Positions 8,772-18,695 are shown, counted from the first letter of the stretch. The stretch is DNA of 64,000 bases from Phycisphaerales bacterium (GCA_029247205.1 JAQWLT010000033.1:96570-160569), one strand, 5' to 3'. Translations and numbers: made by a program. Notes: generated by a model from the sequence alone, not told the origin.

Positions 8772-9050
8772 ATGAGCAATCCATCCGGATTCCGCCCAAG
8801 CGGCATGCCAGGGGTGCAACAGGCCTTTCGTGTCATCCAGAACCAACCTGGAACCGCCTCACGCATCGCCACGATCGTGTTTCTCATTGTCTTGGCAATT
8901 CCGCTCTTGGCACTGGCGCTCGTTGCGGGCATTATTTCTTTGGCCGTTTTCTTGGTGCTTTCAGGCTGGGCCCGGCTCTTTGCCCGCCGAACTCCAGACT
9001 GGGCTGAACATGACACTGAGGGCCGAAAGGGCGTTCGAGTCCGCCGCTAG
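8772..9050 (+). CDS. Small membrane protein, 92 aa
   Basis: The ATG at 8772 has a weak purine-rich AGGA ahead of it and lies 10 bases after the aminotransferase stop. The protein has a polar N-terminus of 33 residues, one long hydrophobic stretch (IATIVFLIVLAIPLLALALV and on to VLSGW) that could make one long or two short membrane segments, and a charged tail (ARRTPDWAEHDTEGRKGVRVRR). No family is recognised. The next gene is dnaE, 35 bases downstream. Confidence 0.6.
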   Translation: MSNPSGFRPSGMPGVQQAFRVIQNQPGTASRIATIVFLIVLAIPLLALALVAGIISLAVFLVLSGWARLFARRTPDWAEHDTEGRKGVRVRR

Positions 9051-9085
9051 TGACTGCTCCATAGCGTTATGATTGGCGTGATTCC

Positions 9086-12000
9086 ATGACATCGAACGCC
9101 ACATTCACACACCTGCATCTGCACAGCGAATACTCGCTGCTGGATGGGCACAATCGAATCAAGCCACTGGTTGAACGGATTGCTGAACTCGGCATGACAT
9201 CAGTTGCATTGACTGACCATGGCAATCTCTTTGGCGCCGCTGAATTTTACACAGCCGCCAAACGTGCTGGCATCAAACCAATTCTCGGTATCGAAGCGTA
9301 TGTTGCGCCAGAAGCAAGGACGAAACGAGCAAAGAGCACACTCGGCCCTGATGGTGGGTTCCACCTTGTGTTGCTTGCCCGTAACAATCAGGGATGGCAG
9401 AACTTGCTCAAGTTGAGTAGTGACGCATACCTGAATGGTTTTTATCACAAACCACGTATGGATCGAGAAACATTGGCGCAGTGGTCAGAGGGCCTCATTG
9501 CCATCAATGGGCACCTTGGCTCATCACTCGCATGGCACTTGCTCAAATTCGAACGCACAGGTGATGAACGTCATTGGCAAGCGGCGCTTGCTGAAGCCAA
9601 ATGGCATACGAAAACCTTTGGTCCTGATGAAGATGGGGAACCATGCTTCTATGTTGAACTCCAAAGGCTTGGCGTGGAAGATCAAACGATCATCAATCCA
9701 CATCTCATTCGGCTTGCTGGTGAACTCAACCTTCCTCTGGTGTGTGACAATGATGCGCATTTTCTATGTGCTGAAGATCATGGTTCACACGACACCCTGT
9801 GTTGCATCTCCATGGGTCGCACCAAGGATGATCCATCTCGGCTGACCTACCCAGAAGACATTTATGTGAAATCCCCTGAGCAGATGGTTGAAGCATTCGC
9901 TGATGTCCCTGAAGCAATTGCGAATACCAATAAAATTGCCGATCGGTGCAATGCTGACATCGACTTTGAAGCAAGCCATGCACCGGTTGTTCGTGTGACC
10001 GCCCCTAAAAAGTCGCCAAAATGGAATGGGAAATCTGATCTCACCGAATGGTTCAAGGAGTGGTGCCAACGCATTCAACTCCACCCATTTGATGCCGAGA
10101 AAGATGCGGATATTGATCGTGGTGTACTGGAAGACGAGTGCGATCGTGCGCTTCGCTTGCTGACAGAGGCTGGTTTGATTTGGCGTTATGGGAGTGATGG
10201 CGTCACTGATGCGATCCAGGAACGGTGTGAGCGCGAACTTCGCATCTTGTCTGAGAAACGCATCAGCGCCTACTTTCTCATCTGCTGGGACTTTGTCAAT
10301 TGGGCTCGACAACGCGGCATTCCAGCAAGCGCTCGTGGAAGTGGTGTGGGCACAATGGTGGGGTATGTACTTGGTCTCTCCAACGCATGCCCCGAACACT
10401 ATGGCTTGCTCTTTGAGCGATTCACAGATCCAGATCGCGATGAGTACCCGGACATCGACATTGACATTTGCCAAAATGGACGCAGTGAAGTCATTCGGTA
10501 TGTCCGTGAGAAATACGGCCATGTTGCGCAGATCATCACCTTTGGGCGACTCAAGGCAAAGGCGTCGATCAAAGATGTATCTCGCGTCTTGGGGCTCGAG
10601 CCAACTGAAGGCCAGCGGCTTTCAAATCTTGTTCCAAATGAATTGAACATCACGATTGAAAGTGGTCTTGTTTCAGCCCCAGACTTCAAGTCTGAGTATG
10701 AAAAAAACCCGCTCGCTCGCCGTGTCATCGACGAAGCAAAAACACTTGAGGGTCATGCCCGGCACGCGGGTGTTCATGCCGCTGGTGTTGTGATCGCCAC
10801 GCAACCACTCGACACAATCGTTCCACTCTGTCGTGTTAGTGGAAATGATGAGGCTGTCACACAGTGGGATGGACCCACTTGTGAGCATGTCGGCCTACTC
10901 AAGATGGACTTCTTGGGACTTCGAACCCTTTCAACGCTTGAGTTGGCAAGAGATCTTATCTCGGTGACGCTTGATGAGGAGGCCATTTGGGCTGCCACTG
11001 GGCAAACTGTCGGGGATGGTGCTCACCCGCTTGATCTTGATCGAATTCCGAGAGACAACCAGACCGTTCTTGACCTCTTCCGCCGAGGGGATACATCTGG
11101 TGTGTTTCAGTTTGAGTCGGCTGGCATGCGGCAACTGCTTCGTGAGATGCAACCTGACAGACTTGAGGACTTGATTGCCGCTAATGCGTTGTACCGGCCA
11201 GGTCCAATGGACTTGATTCCAGAATACAACGATCGTAAACATGGCCGCAAAGAAGTACCGAGCCTTCATCCAATTGTTGATGCATTCACCGCAGAGACTT
11301 ATGGAATTATGGTGTATCAAGAACAGGTCATGCAAATTGTGCATGGGCTTGGGGACATCCCGCTTCGTCAAGCCTACACCTTGATCAAAGCAATTAGTAA
11401 GAAGAAGGTTGATGTGATTGACTCGGCACGGAGTGGATTCATCGATGGTGCTGCCGACAAGGGTTTGAACCGGAAGGAATCCGAACAACTTTTTGATCTC
11501 ATTCTGAAGTTCGCTGGGTATGGATTCAATAAATCGCACTCGACCGGATACGCAATCATTGCGTATCAAACTGCATGGCTCAAGACGTGGTTCCCAGTGC
11601 AGTACATGGCGTCAGTACTCACATTCGAGAGCGCTGCGAAGAAGACCGAAGATTGGGCGCCATATCTAGAAGATTGCCGACATATACGATTTGCTGATGA
11701 TGAGGCGAACACACCACATCAGGGTATTGGTGTGCAGGGACCAGATATCAACGAAAGTCGTACCCGCTTTACAGTCGTTCACGATGATGGAGTCGTGCCA
11801 TCCTCACTCAACGGTTCTATTCGGTTCGGTTTGGGGAGCATCAAGGGTGTGGGTCAGAATGCGGTCGGCGCGATCATCACAGAACGTGACAAAAATGGAC
11901 CGTTTGAATCACTTTGGGACCTTTGTGAACGGGTCCCACCTGGTTCAGTAAATCGGGCAACGCTTGAGTCGCTCGCCAAGTCGGGCTCACTTGATTCCCT

Positions 12001-12910
12001 GCATGGATTTCAATTTCGCGCAGCTATGGCCCAGGGCGCTGAGTCGGCATTAAAGTCGGGCCAGAAACTCGCCCAAGACGCAGCTGCTGGACAAGCCCAA
12101 CTCTTTGGTGCACCGCCAACAACGTCAGTGGATGATTCTGTTCCATCAAGTTTGCCGGATGCCGCACCGTGGTCCGAGCGTGAGTCGCTTGCGTTTGAAC
12201 GTGAGTTGCTTGGGTTCCATGTCTCTGGACATCCGCTTGATGAGTATGACTCGCTCATTCGTGTTTTCTGCACTGGAACACTGGCCGAACTCCAACAACT
12301 TCCTCTTGGCCGACAGGTTCGAGTGGGGGCAATGATTGCAACCTCTCGGATTGTCTCCATTCAACGGGGGCGAAATGCTGGACAACGCATGGCCATGTTG
12401 TCGCTTCAAGACCGCACGACATCCATGGATGCTGTCATGTTCTCTGACCACTATGCAAGAGATGGCCATATGGTTGGAACCGATTCTGTCGTGTTCATTG
12501 AGGGCCACCTCGACATCAATAACCGAAGTGGTGAGCGGCAATTCATTGTCGAGAGAGTCCTCGCCCCAAGCGATGCGGCTCGTTGTCTCACTGATCGAAT
12601 TGAACTTCATGTGCCAATGCAAGAAGGTGAGTCATCGAAAGCCGCCCAAGAGCGACTTCGAATGACAGCGGGGTACATCAAACAAGCTGGTGGTTCCCGA
12701 ATAGCCGATGGGGGGCACGCGGCGAGTATTTTTCTTCACCTCGACCTCCCTGATCGGCAGGTCACACTCAAGAGCGGACTACGGGTCGTTCCCCATGAAC
12801 AACTCTTGCAGCAACTTACCGAGATGCTTGGCGGGTGTGATCAGGTGAAGCTGATCGGGACGATCCCCCACGCTGCCGAAAAACCTTCGTATAAAAACCG
12901 TCGGTCGTAG
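9086..12910 (+). CDS. dnaE: DNA polymerase III subunit alpha
   Basis: Replicative polymerase of 1274 residues, longer than the usual ~1160. The N-terminal PHP domain begins HLHLHSEYSLLDG and continues ALTDHGNLFG. The polymerase palm has the PDIDIDIC motif with acidic residues D456, D458 and D460, and a further Asp, D608, in KMDFLGLRTL. ARGSGVGTMVGY, ARHAGVHAAGVVIA, GVFQFESAGMR, YRPGPM and KSHSTGYAIIAYQTAWLKTWFP are all family signatures. A helix-hairpin-helix region (GLGSIKGVG) and an OB-fold near residues 1060-1150 follow. An insertion at residues about 315-350 rich in Lys, Trp and Asp may account for the extra length. The gene ends 5 bases from a convergent gene. Confidence 0.97.
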   Translation: MTSNATFTHLHLHSEYSLLDGHNRIKPLVERIAELGMTSVALTDHGNLFGAAEFYTAAKRAGIKPILGIEAYVAPEARTKRAKSTLGPDGGFHLVLLARNNQGWQNLLKLSSDAYLNGFYHKPRMDRETLAQWSEGLIAINGHLGSSLAWHLLKFERTGDERHWQAALAEAKWHTKTFGPDEDGEPCFYVELQRLGVEDQTIINPHLIRLAGELNLPLVCDNDAHFLCAEDHGSHDTLCCISMGRTKDDPSRLTYPEDIYVKSPEQMVEAFADVPEAIANTNKIADRCNADIDFEASHAPVVRVTAPKKSPKWNGKSDLTEWFKEWCQRIQLHPFDAEKDADIDRGVLEDECDRALRLLTEAGLIWRYGSDGVTDAIQERCERELRILSEKRISAYFLICWDFVNWARQRGIPASARGSGVGTMVGYVLGLSNACPEHYGLLFERFTDPDRDEYPDIDIDICQNGRSEVIRYVREKYGHVAQIITFGRLKAKASIKDVSRVLGLEPTEGQRLSNLVPNELNITIESGLVSAPDFKSEYEKNPLARRVIDEAKTLEGHARHAGVHAAGVVIATQPLDTIVPLCRVSGNDEAVTQWDGPTCEHVGLLKMDFLGLRTLSTLELARDLISVTLDEEAIWAATGQTVGDGAHPLDLDRIPRDNQTVLDLFRRGDTSGVFQFESAGMRQLLREMQPDRLEDLIAANALYRPGPMDLIPEYNDRKHGRKEVPSLHPIVDAFTAETYGIMVYQEQVMQIVHGLGDIPLRQAYTLIKAISKKKVDVIDSARSGFIDGAADKGLNRKESEQLFDLILKFAGYGFNKSHSTGYAIIAYQTAWLKTWFPVQYMASVLTFESAAKKTEDWAPYLEDCRHIRFADDEANTPHQGIGVQGPDINESRTRFTVVHDDGVVPSSLNGSIRFGLGSIKGVGQNAVGAIITERDKNGPFESLWDLCERVPPGSVNRATLESLAKSGSLDSLHGFQFRAAMAQGAESALKSGQKLAQDAAAGQAQLFGAPPTTSVDDSVPSSLPDAAPWSERESLAFERELLGFHVSGHPLDEYDSLIRVFCTGTLAELQQLPLGRQVRVGAMIATSRIVSIQRGRNAGQRMAMLSLQDRTTSMDAVMFSDHYARDGHMVGTDSVVFIEGHLDINNRSGERQFIVERVLAPSDAARCLTDRIELHVPMQEGESSKAAQERLRMTAGYIKQAGGSRIADGGHAASIFLHLDLPDRQVTLKSGLRVVPHEQLLQQLTEMLGGCDQVKLIGTIPHAAEKPSYKNRRS

Positions 12911-12915
12911 AGCGC

Positions 12916-14019
12916 TCAGGCTGCGAGATTCCAACCATCGTCTGCTGGCTCATCTGGCCATTCAGGGCGTGATCGCTTATGAACACGGATGATCTGCGAA
13001 AGCTGCTCGGTAATGATTGTTCGAAGCACATCAAGTGTTGCTGCGTGTTGATCATCGAATCCGACTTCAGCGTCACGGAACAACACAAACACTGCCAGGC
13101 ACTCCTCGCCTCGGTGGCATGAGAACGCCGCCATGTCGGCACCCTCAATCATCTTCATAGAGCCGCCGGCGGTATTTGCAAACTCACTTGTGTCTTCAAA
13201 CCGAATGAGGTCGTGCTCATTGCTCATAGGCTTACACACCACGTCACCAAGATCGTGAAGCATGGGCATCAGATCCTTATCCTGCCACTGGTAGTTCACA
13301 TAGGCTCCCACTCCGTACTGGTCATCACCTTCTTTGAGGTAGACAACGGCGTTGGTAGGACCAATTCGCTTCAAAATATACTCAAGAGATGTACGAAGCA
13401 TGTCTTCAACATCGAGTTCTTGGGAGACAAGTGTCTTGAATTCGCTCGACATGGCCACATCGGTCATCTGCGAACGCATTGAGCGATAAGCCGACGCCAA
13501 ATCGCCACACAGAACGTCGACCTGCTCAGACATCTCGTCGCGAGCTTCGGACAACTCCTTGCAGTTATTGGCGAGTTCCTTGAGACGCTCCTCACGGCCA
13601 CGGTGAGCACGAACACGAGCCATGAGTTGTTCCATTCGCTCTGGAATTCGACTGTGATCGGTTGGAAGTGTGATCCAGTCTGAAGCGCCGCTTCGAATTG
13701 CTTCGACCACATCATCTGGATTTGGAGCACCGCCATACACAATAGCGCGGACATAAGGGGTGCTTTCTTGCACCTCTCGAATAAATTGCCATGCAGCGTC
13801 TTGCCTGCCATCACTGGCGACTGCCAGAATGTCTGGTTCCACTTCTGCGACCAACGAATAGGCCAAGTTGACCGAATCGCTCGTCTCACACACATACCCA
13901 AGCGTCTCTAATCGAAGCACGAGGCGATCGCGATCCTTTCCGGGGGATCCAATGATCATGCACCGTCCAAGGCTCATACTGCAGTTCTTCTTTGTCGTGT
14001 GCTGTTTAAGTGGGTTCAT
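12916..14019 (-). CDS. Degenerate receiver plus GAF-domain protein
   Basis: I start this 367-residue protein at ATG 14019, which has GGAG 7 bases upstream; the frame is open further but lacks coding character. After a 15-residue lead comes a receiver-like domain (about 15-135). The strand that normally ends in the phosphorylated Asp reads DILAVAS, with Ala in place of Asp. The conserved Lys near the end is replaced in SGASDWITLPTD. It is therefore probably a pseudo-receiver that is not phosphorylated. A coiled coil (about 140-200) and a GAF-like domain (about 205-350, with NAVVYLKEGDDQYGVGAYVNY) follow. Its role is probably sensing or protein interaction. It is convergent with dnaE. Confidence 0.7.
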   Translation of the reverse strand: MNPLKQHTTKKNCSMSLGRCMIIGSPGKDRDRLVLRLETLGYVCETSDSVNLAYSLVAEVEPDILAVASDGRQDAAWQFIREVQESTPYVRAIVYGGAPNPDDVVEAIRSGASDWITLPTDHSRIPERMEQLMARVRAHRGREERLKELANNCKELSEARDEMSEQVDVLCGDLASAYRSMRSQMTDVAMSSEFKTLVSQELDVEDMLRTSLEYILKRIGPTNAVVYLKEGDDQYGVGAYVNYQWQDKDLMPMLHDLGDVVCKPMSNEHDLIRFEDTSEFANTAGGSMKMIEGADMAAFSCHRGEECLAVFVLFRDAEVGFDDQHAATLDVLRTIITEQLSQIIRVHKRSRPEWPDEPADDGWNLAA

Positions 14020-14255
14020 CGTCAGTCTCCGGTGTCTTTCTAGGTTCTTGGCAGGCTTCCTATTCCCAGCCAACGCAGCCATCGGCCTAATTTCAGAGCG
14101 GTTCCAGTCATACTCCCGCAGGAACAGCACAAATCATGCCATTGGCCAAGATGGGCCTATCGCACGGATTGCTCAACTGATCGCTTGCCCATGTGCTCAC
14201 AATGGGATACGTCTCTGAAAGGATGTGGAAAGAAATTATCTGGTACGGCTGATAT

Positions 14256-14939
14256 TTATCGGGCCTGAAACAGCCGAACGGCCTCTGGGGGCCTTGGGTA
14301 GAGCGGTTCGAGCGTGCGGGGGTCTGCATACTGACCGCCTGCAGCGGCCCGCTCGGCCGCTTGCAAGCATGCAAGTGGATCCCATTGTGGTGGGGTGAGT
14401 GCATGGTGGGCCGCAGCGACCGCCTCTTGTAGTGGTTGGGGAACATGCTCGTCGCCAAGCACCGCTACACAGCCCGCAATCGCTGAAGCAACTGACTCTT
14501 CACACACCAATCCTGGCTTACCCACGATGCCATGATCCGGTCCAACCCGGGTCAACCACACCGAATCTCGTCGCCCCGCAAGCAAAGTGGCCACATCACC
14601 TTCTGTTTCTGAGTAACCCATGGCAGCCACAATGGCGGATGGCACAGCCACGACCCGGCACCCAGTCGTCATCGCCAGTGTCCGAGCTGTTGAGACAGCA
14701 ACCCGAAGACCCGTAAACCCACCAGGGCCAATCGACACTCCAATAAGCGAGAGGTCTTGTGGTTGAGCGCCAACTTCGTCAAAAAGCTGCTTGATTGCAG
14801 GCATGAGTTGATCATCAACACCCGAAGCGGACTCAAGGGTGATTGTTCGAACCATGCCTGTGTCGCCGCGAACCGCCACGCCCCCACAACGCTGAGAAGA
14901 CTCAATGGCGAGATGCACGCTCACGATGAAGGGTCCCAT
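14256..14939 (-). CDS. tsaB: tRNA threonylcarbamoyladenosine biosynthesis protein TsaB
   Basis: A 227-residue protein of the ASKHA fold. TsaB is the scaffold partner of TsaD in making t6A at position 37 of tRNAs that read ANN codons. The N-terminus (IVSVHLAIESSQRCGGVAV) and the signature SIGPGGFTGLRVAVSTARTL are typical of the family, as is the AVPSA stretch. Its start codon lies 19 bases inside the end of the metallophosphoesterase gene, which suggests a translationally linked operon with that gene and the DNA methyltransferase. Another t6A gene, tsaC/Sua5, is at 49601. Confidence 0.88.
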   Translation of the reverse strand: MGPFIVSVHLAIESSQRCGGVAVRGDTGMVRTITLESASGVDDQLMPAIKQLFDEVGAQPQDLSLIGVSIGPGGFTGLRVAVSTARTLAMTTGCRVVAVPSAIVAAMGYSETEGDVATLLAGRRDSVWLTRVGPDHGIVGKPGLVCEESVASAIAGCVAVLGDEHVPQPLQEAVAAAHHALTPPQWDPLACLQAAERAAAGGQYADPRTLEPLYPRPPEAVRLFQAR

Positions 14940-15808
14940 GCTGGCAAGAGTTGAATTGGCTCGGCAGCTGCGAACATGGCGTCTACGGATGGCTCCTGAG
15001 CCAGATCAACCCGCAAGACAGCACCAGAGTCTTGATCACTTGCCAGTGCCATGACATGCTCACCCATGCGTCGCACTCCCGCTTCAATTTGCACATGACC
15101 AATTACAAAGCACTTCACCCCCCAAGCCGTCCGAAGTTCATCGACTTGGTCATCGGTGAACTGGCGCCCCCAAGTCAATAGATAAGCCGAACCTATTGGC
15201 CCTCTTCGATCATCCTCACCCATCTCGCGATCAAGCAAACTGGTGTCGAAGCGTTTGGTCAACGCGGCATTGGGTAAGGAGTGCGTGCACTGAATACCAG
15301 AGGCTGTCCGGACAGCAATGGGCATTGATTGAAGAAAGTCGTCAACTGATGACGCGACAGATTCCCAGTCCTCGCCAAAACTCATCGCCAACCCATCTTC
15401 AAACTGCTCGACGCTATTGCCGCCACCTTTTGTAACACCAACGCTGGTCAACTGAGAGTTCTCGTGGTTCCCCAAAAGTGGGTGCACGCGCCCCGGATAC
15501 TTAAGTAAGAGCTTTGCGACTCGGGTCAGCATGCGCCAACTCATATCGCAATTGTGCACCAAGGTTGGCCCGTGAATAAGTTCTTGGAGCACGAGATGCT
15601 TGGATGGGTCCGAAAGGTCGGCCGCGCCGATGATCCGCATGAAGTTCGGCAAGTGATCATGGAGATCCCCTGCGATCAAGAGTGTTCCAGTATCCGGAAG
15701 GTGAACAGTGCAACCAACACGACTGCTTGTTGATCGCATACTCGCTGCCGCACAACTCAAGAGGTTGGCAACCTCGGTAGCATTGGTGTAGTCGATTGGT
15801 TCACTCAC
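14921..15808 (-). CDS. Calcineurin-like metallophosphoesterase
   Basis: A 295-residue cytosolic hydrolase. The metal-binding motifs are visible in order: IAGDLHDHLPNF (GDxH), LLGNHENS (GNHE), THSLPN and FVIGHVQIEAG (GH). No signal peptide is seen. The arrangement resembles serine/threonine protein phosphatase-like or bis(5'-nucleosyl)tetraphosphatase-like members, but a substrate cannot be assigned. It overlaps the upstream methyltransferase gene by 4 bases (ATGA) and the downstream tsaB gene by 19 bases. The three are therefore probably one transcript. Confidence 0.8.
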   Translation of the reverse strand: MSEPIDYTNATEVANLLSCAAASMRSTSSRVGCTVHLPDTGTLLIAGDLHDHLPNFMRIIGAADLSDPSKHLVLQELIHGPTLVHNCDMSWRMLTRVAKLLLKYPGRVHPLLGNHENSQLTSVGVTKGGGNSVEQFEDGLAMSFGEDWESVASSVDDFLQSMPIAVRTASGIQCTHSLPNAALTKRFDTSLLDREMGEDDRRGPIGSAYLLTWGRQFTDDQVDELRTAWGVKCFVIGHVQIEAGVRRMGEHVMALASDQDSGAVLRVDLAQEPSVDAMFAAAEPIQLLPAWDPSS

Positions 15809-16815
15809 GCGTCTTCGCCAGTTTTTCCCTTGTTAGATCGACGCTTGAAAATGGCAGAGGATTGCCCAATCGCGGCACCCTTTCGCTTCATTCCAATCTG
15901 AGTAATCCGCTCCCAAGCACTTTTTGCTGTCTTCTCAGACTGCTCAATGCCAATCGACCGACGTCCATGAGCACGAGCAACCGTACCGGTTGTACCACTT
16001 CCGGAAAATGGATCAAGCACCAGATCGCCCTCGTTCGAGCACGCCAAGATCACCCGCTCTAGATACACCTCTGGAATCTGATTCTGGTGACCGTGCCGCC
16101 GCTCTGAGTTATTACCTTGAATTCGTCCCCAATACTTACCGTACCAAACATCCATTGGTACACGCATGCCTTGGTTAGAGGACTTCTCCATCGTCCGTTT
16201 ATCCCCATAAATGCTCGCACGATCAGACATCTCCAATATCTCATCTGGGTTCCATGTGCGGGCAGTGGGGTCCTTACAGAAATACAAAGCGTGCACCTTG
16301 CTCATGATGAATGATGAGTCGCGGTGCTGACCAAATCGAAAGTGCCACACACACCAGTTGATCATCAAGAGACCGCGACGCTTGAGATGCATCACGACTT
16401 CGGCGGCTGTGTCATCTGGAATATTGACCCACATGCTGCCAGTTGGACCGAGTGCATCGATACACGCATCTAGCCAATCAAATGTAAATCGTTCATATTG
16501 CGTGCGAGACATGTCGTCAGACCAACCGTCATATGGAACATCCCAGTTGAAGGGTGGATCGGCAAAAATGAGGTCGACTGATCCACGCTCTGGCATCGCC
16601 GCAAGAACGTCTCGGCAATCTCCCAGATACATCTGAGTGTGTGGGTTTGGCTCGGTCCATGCCGGTGAAGCCAATAGAGACTCGGGCACATGGGGATCCA
16701 TGACATCGCCCATCATTCGGATGTCGGCTTTTGTGACATCTGCCAAACTTGATCGATGAGCACCTATGGCCCCAGAGGGCCCAGTGGTCGGGGTAGGAGA
16801 TTCTTCTGCAGCCAT
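15805..16815 (-). CDS. Site-specific DNA methyltransferase, beta class, apparently orphan
   Basis: A 336-residue SAM-dependent enzyme that methylates an amino nitrogen of adenine or cytosine in DNA. Motif IV DPPFNW is at 86-91, and the SAM-binding motif I DPFSGSGTTGTVA follows near the C-terminus (268-280). This order, catalytic motif first, marks the beta class that includes CcrM. The target recognition region would lie between, about residues 110-240. No restriction endonuclease gene is nearby, so it is probably not part of a restriction-modification system. It heads an operon with a metallophosphoesterase and tsaB. The recognition sequence cannot be read. Confidence 0.88.
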   Translation of the reverse strand: MAAEESPTPTTGPSGAIGAHRSSLADVTKADIRMMGDVMDPHVPESLLASPAWTEPNPHTQMYLGDCRDVLAAMPERGSVDLIFADPPFNWDVPYDGWSDDMSRTQYERFTFDWLDACIDALGPTGSMWVNIPDDTAAEVVMHLKRRGLLMINWCVWHFRFGQHRDSSFIMSKVHALYFCKDPTARTWNPDEILEMSDRASIYGDKRTMEKSSNQGMRVPMDVWYGKYWGRIQGNNSERRHGHQNQIPEVYLERVILACSNEGDLVLDPFSGSGTTGTVARAHGRRSIGIEQSEKTAKSAWERITQIGMKRKGAAIGQSSAIFKRRSNKGKTGEDA

Positions 16816-16876
16816 TCACCCAGTATTGCAGGTTCGATCCAGCATTGGATCGCCTTCCCCATACAATCCACGCCCG

Positions 16877-18628
16877 ATGAATCATGGATTCTCTATCGCA
16901 AGCATGCTGATCCTCGTTGGCTGCTCCCCAAGTTTCAATGCCATCGATGAGCACGTGAACACACTGCTTGTTGAGGGGAGTGAGCGGGTTGCTGCCACCG
17001 TGCCGCCAAGACCAAAGCTTGACTGGGCTGAAATCGATGCCACTGAAGATGAGATGAACAATAAACACCCCATCACGGTCAATCCGTCGGTTGAGGGTAT
17101 GGAGTGGAAAACGAGCGAATCGGTGGATGCAAAGGAAGTTCTTGAGCGGCTCATTGGATATCAAGATGCCTCCGAGTCTGGTGAAATGCTGACGCTCGAC
17201 GATGCACTGAGGTGGGCATTTGCTCATGGCCGTGAGTACCAGTTTGCAGAAGAAGACTACCTGCTTGTTTGCCTACAACTCATACTTGAACTGCATGCGT
17301 GGGTGCCCCAGATTGATGACGAAATTTCGATGCAATATCAGCATGAAGATGGGGATAATGACTTCCTGCAATCAGCATCAGCGGTTGTAAACACATTTAC
17401 TGCCAGCCAACGTTTACCGTGGGGTGGTGACATTACGGCGGGCTATGTCGCAACCTTTGCAAGAGAGTTCTATGGCCAAGCCTCTTCCGCTCCTGGAACC
17501 ACTGAAAATACGCGTATTGGACAGTTCTTCTTTGGTGGAGGCATCCCTTTACTCCGTGGTGCTGGGATGATTGCACAAGAAGATCTGATTCAAGCCGAGC
17601 GAAGTCTTATCTATGCCGCCCGCACGTTTGAGCAATTCCGCCGCGACTTTTGGTTTCGCATTGTACGAACATGGTTTGGTTTATTGGTCCAACGACAACA
17701 ACTCGACAACGCACTTGAATCAACAGCACTGCTTGACCAACTGGCAGAGCGACAACGTGCTTTGTATGAGGCTGGCCGCGCCAGACTATATGACGCAGCA
17801 GAAGCAGAAAACCGTGCGTTGCAAGAACAGTCTCGTGTGGCTGGTCTGCAAGAGACTTACCGGCTCGCTGTAGATCGATTTAAACTATTGATCAATATGC
17901 CAATCAACAAAGCAATGATGATTGACACTGGAACCATTGTGATTGATCCACCAGTCCTTGACCTTGATGCTGCTGTTCAAGTCGCCATGCACCAACGACT
18001 TGACCTGCAAACCGAACGAAATACGCTCGTCGATCGACAGCGTGGCGTTCGCAACGCACTCAATGGGCTACTTCCGGATCTTGATCTTGAGGGTGAGATT
18101 CGTTTTGGATCCAATGACACCTATTATTACGACGCGGTTCTTCCATCCGTCGAAGATATGAATGCTGAGGCATCACTGACACTAAGCCTGCCACTTGATC
18201 GTCAAGATGAACGGGTTGCTGTTCGAAAGGCGCAGATATCGCTTGAACGCGGAAGGCGCGCCTATCGCCGCCAACGTGATGAAGCTGCGATTGAAGTGCG
18301 AACCTCCGTCCGTGATATTGATGCCAATCTCTTCTCGCTTGACATCCAGAGACGGAATGTAGATGTGGCGAGGGTCAATATTGAGTCGATTGATGCGGAC
18401 CCTGATAGTTACACAGTGCTTGATCAACTGTCAGCGATTCAATCACTTCAACGGGCGCAAAATGGTAGAGCCGAAGCGTTCCAGAGGGTCCAAGAGTCCA
18501 TCTTGCAATACCTCGTCACCACCGGGCAAATGCGAATTGGAGTCGAGGCCAAACTTGAGCCAATTCCAGGAATGGTGGTTGGCACCACCTCCACCCTCTC
18601 TTACCAGCAAGCTTCGGTTACGGAGTAA
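16877..18628 (+). CDS. TolC-family outer-membrane efflux lipoprotein
   Basis: A 583-residue protein. The start at 16877 gives a lipoprotein signal MNHGFSIASMLILVGC with a clear lipobox LVGC, so it is likely lipid-anchored in the outer membrane. The mature part has the long, amphipathic helix repeats of TolC-like proteins, in two halves (about residues 170-330 and 390-550). They contain Gln/Arg-rich helices (RDFWFRIVRTWFGLLVQRQQ; the later half has SLERGRRAYRRQRDEA). The frame is open to 16766, but the upstream part overlaps the divergent methyltransferase gene. The matching HlyD-like adaptor is at 20618, beyond an inverted arylsulfotransferase gene. Confidence 0.82.
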   Translation: MNHGFSIASMLILVGCSPSFNAIDEHVNTLLVEGSERVAATVPPRPKLDWAEIDATEDEMNNKHPITVNPSVEGMEWKTSESVDAKEVLERLIGYQDASESGEMLTLDDALRWAFAHGREYQFAEEDYLLVCLQLILELHAWVPQIDDEISMQYQHEDGDNDFLQSASAVVNTFTASQRLPWGGDITAGYVATFAREFYGQASSAPGTTENTRIGQFFFGGGIPLLRGAGMIAQEDLIQAERSLIYAARTFEQFRRDFWFRIVRTWFGLLVQRQQLDNALESTALLDQLAERQRALYEAGRARLYDAAEAENRALQEQSRVAGLQETYRLAVDRFKLLINMPINKAMMIDTGTIVIDPPVLDLDAAVQVAMHQRLDLQTERNTLVDRQRGVRNALNGLLPDLDLEGEIRFGSNDTYYYDAVLPSVEDMNAEASLTLSLPLDRQDERVAVRKAQISLERGRRAYRRQRDEAAIEVRTSVRDIDANLFSLDIQRRNVDVARVNIESIDADPDSYTVLDQLSAIQSLQRAQNGRAEAFQRVQESILQYLVTTGQMRIGVEAKLEPIPGMVVGTTSTLSYQQASVTE

Positions 18629-18695
18629 GGTAGGTAGGTCTGTGCACGTTGATCCGTCGGCATCAATCCGCACATTTTGTGGTACAGCTCTGTCA

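Noticed and set aside
9785..10522. A 245-codon open frame opposite dnaE
   Set aside because: It lies fully inside dnaE, whose motifs are clear, and its translation has no recognisable features.
10931..11569. A 212-codon open frame opposite dnaE
   Set aside because: Shadow of dnaE; no ribosome binding site.
15805..16815. Restriction-modification or other defence island around the methyltransferase
   Set aside because: The neighbours are a metallophosphoesterase, tsaB and a TolC-like protein; no nuclease, helicase or other defence gene is present.
16529..17227. A 232-codon open frame across the methyltransferase and TolC-like starts
   Set aside because: It overlaps two well-supported genes on both strands and looks non-coding (Cys/His/Trp rich).
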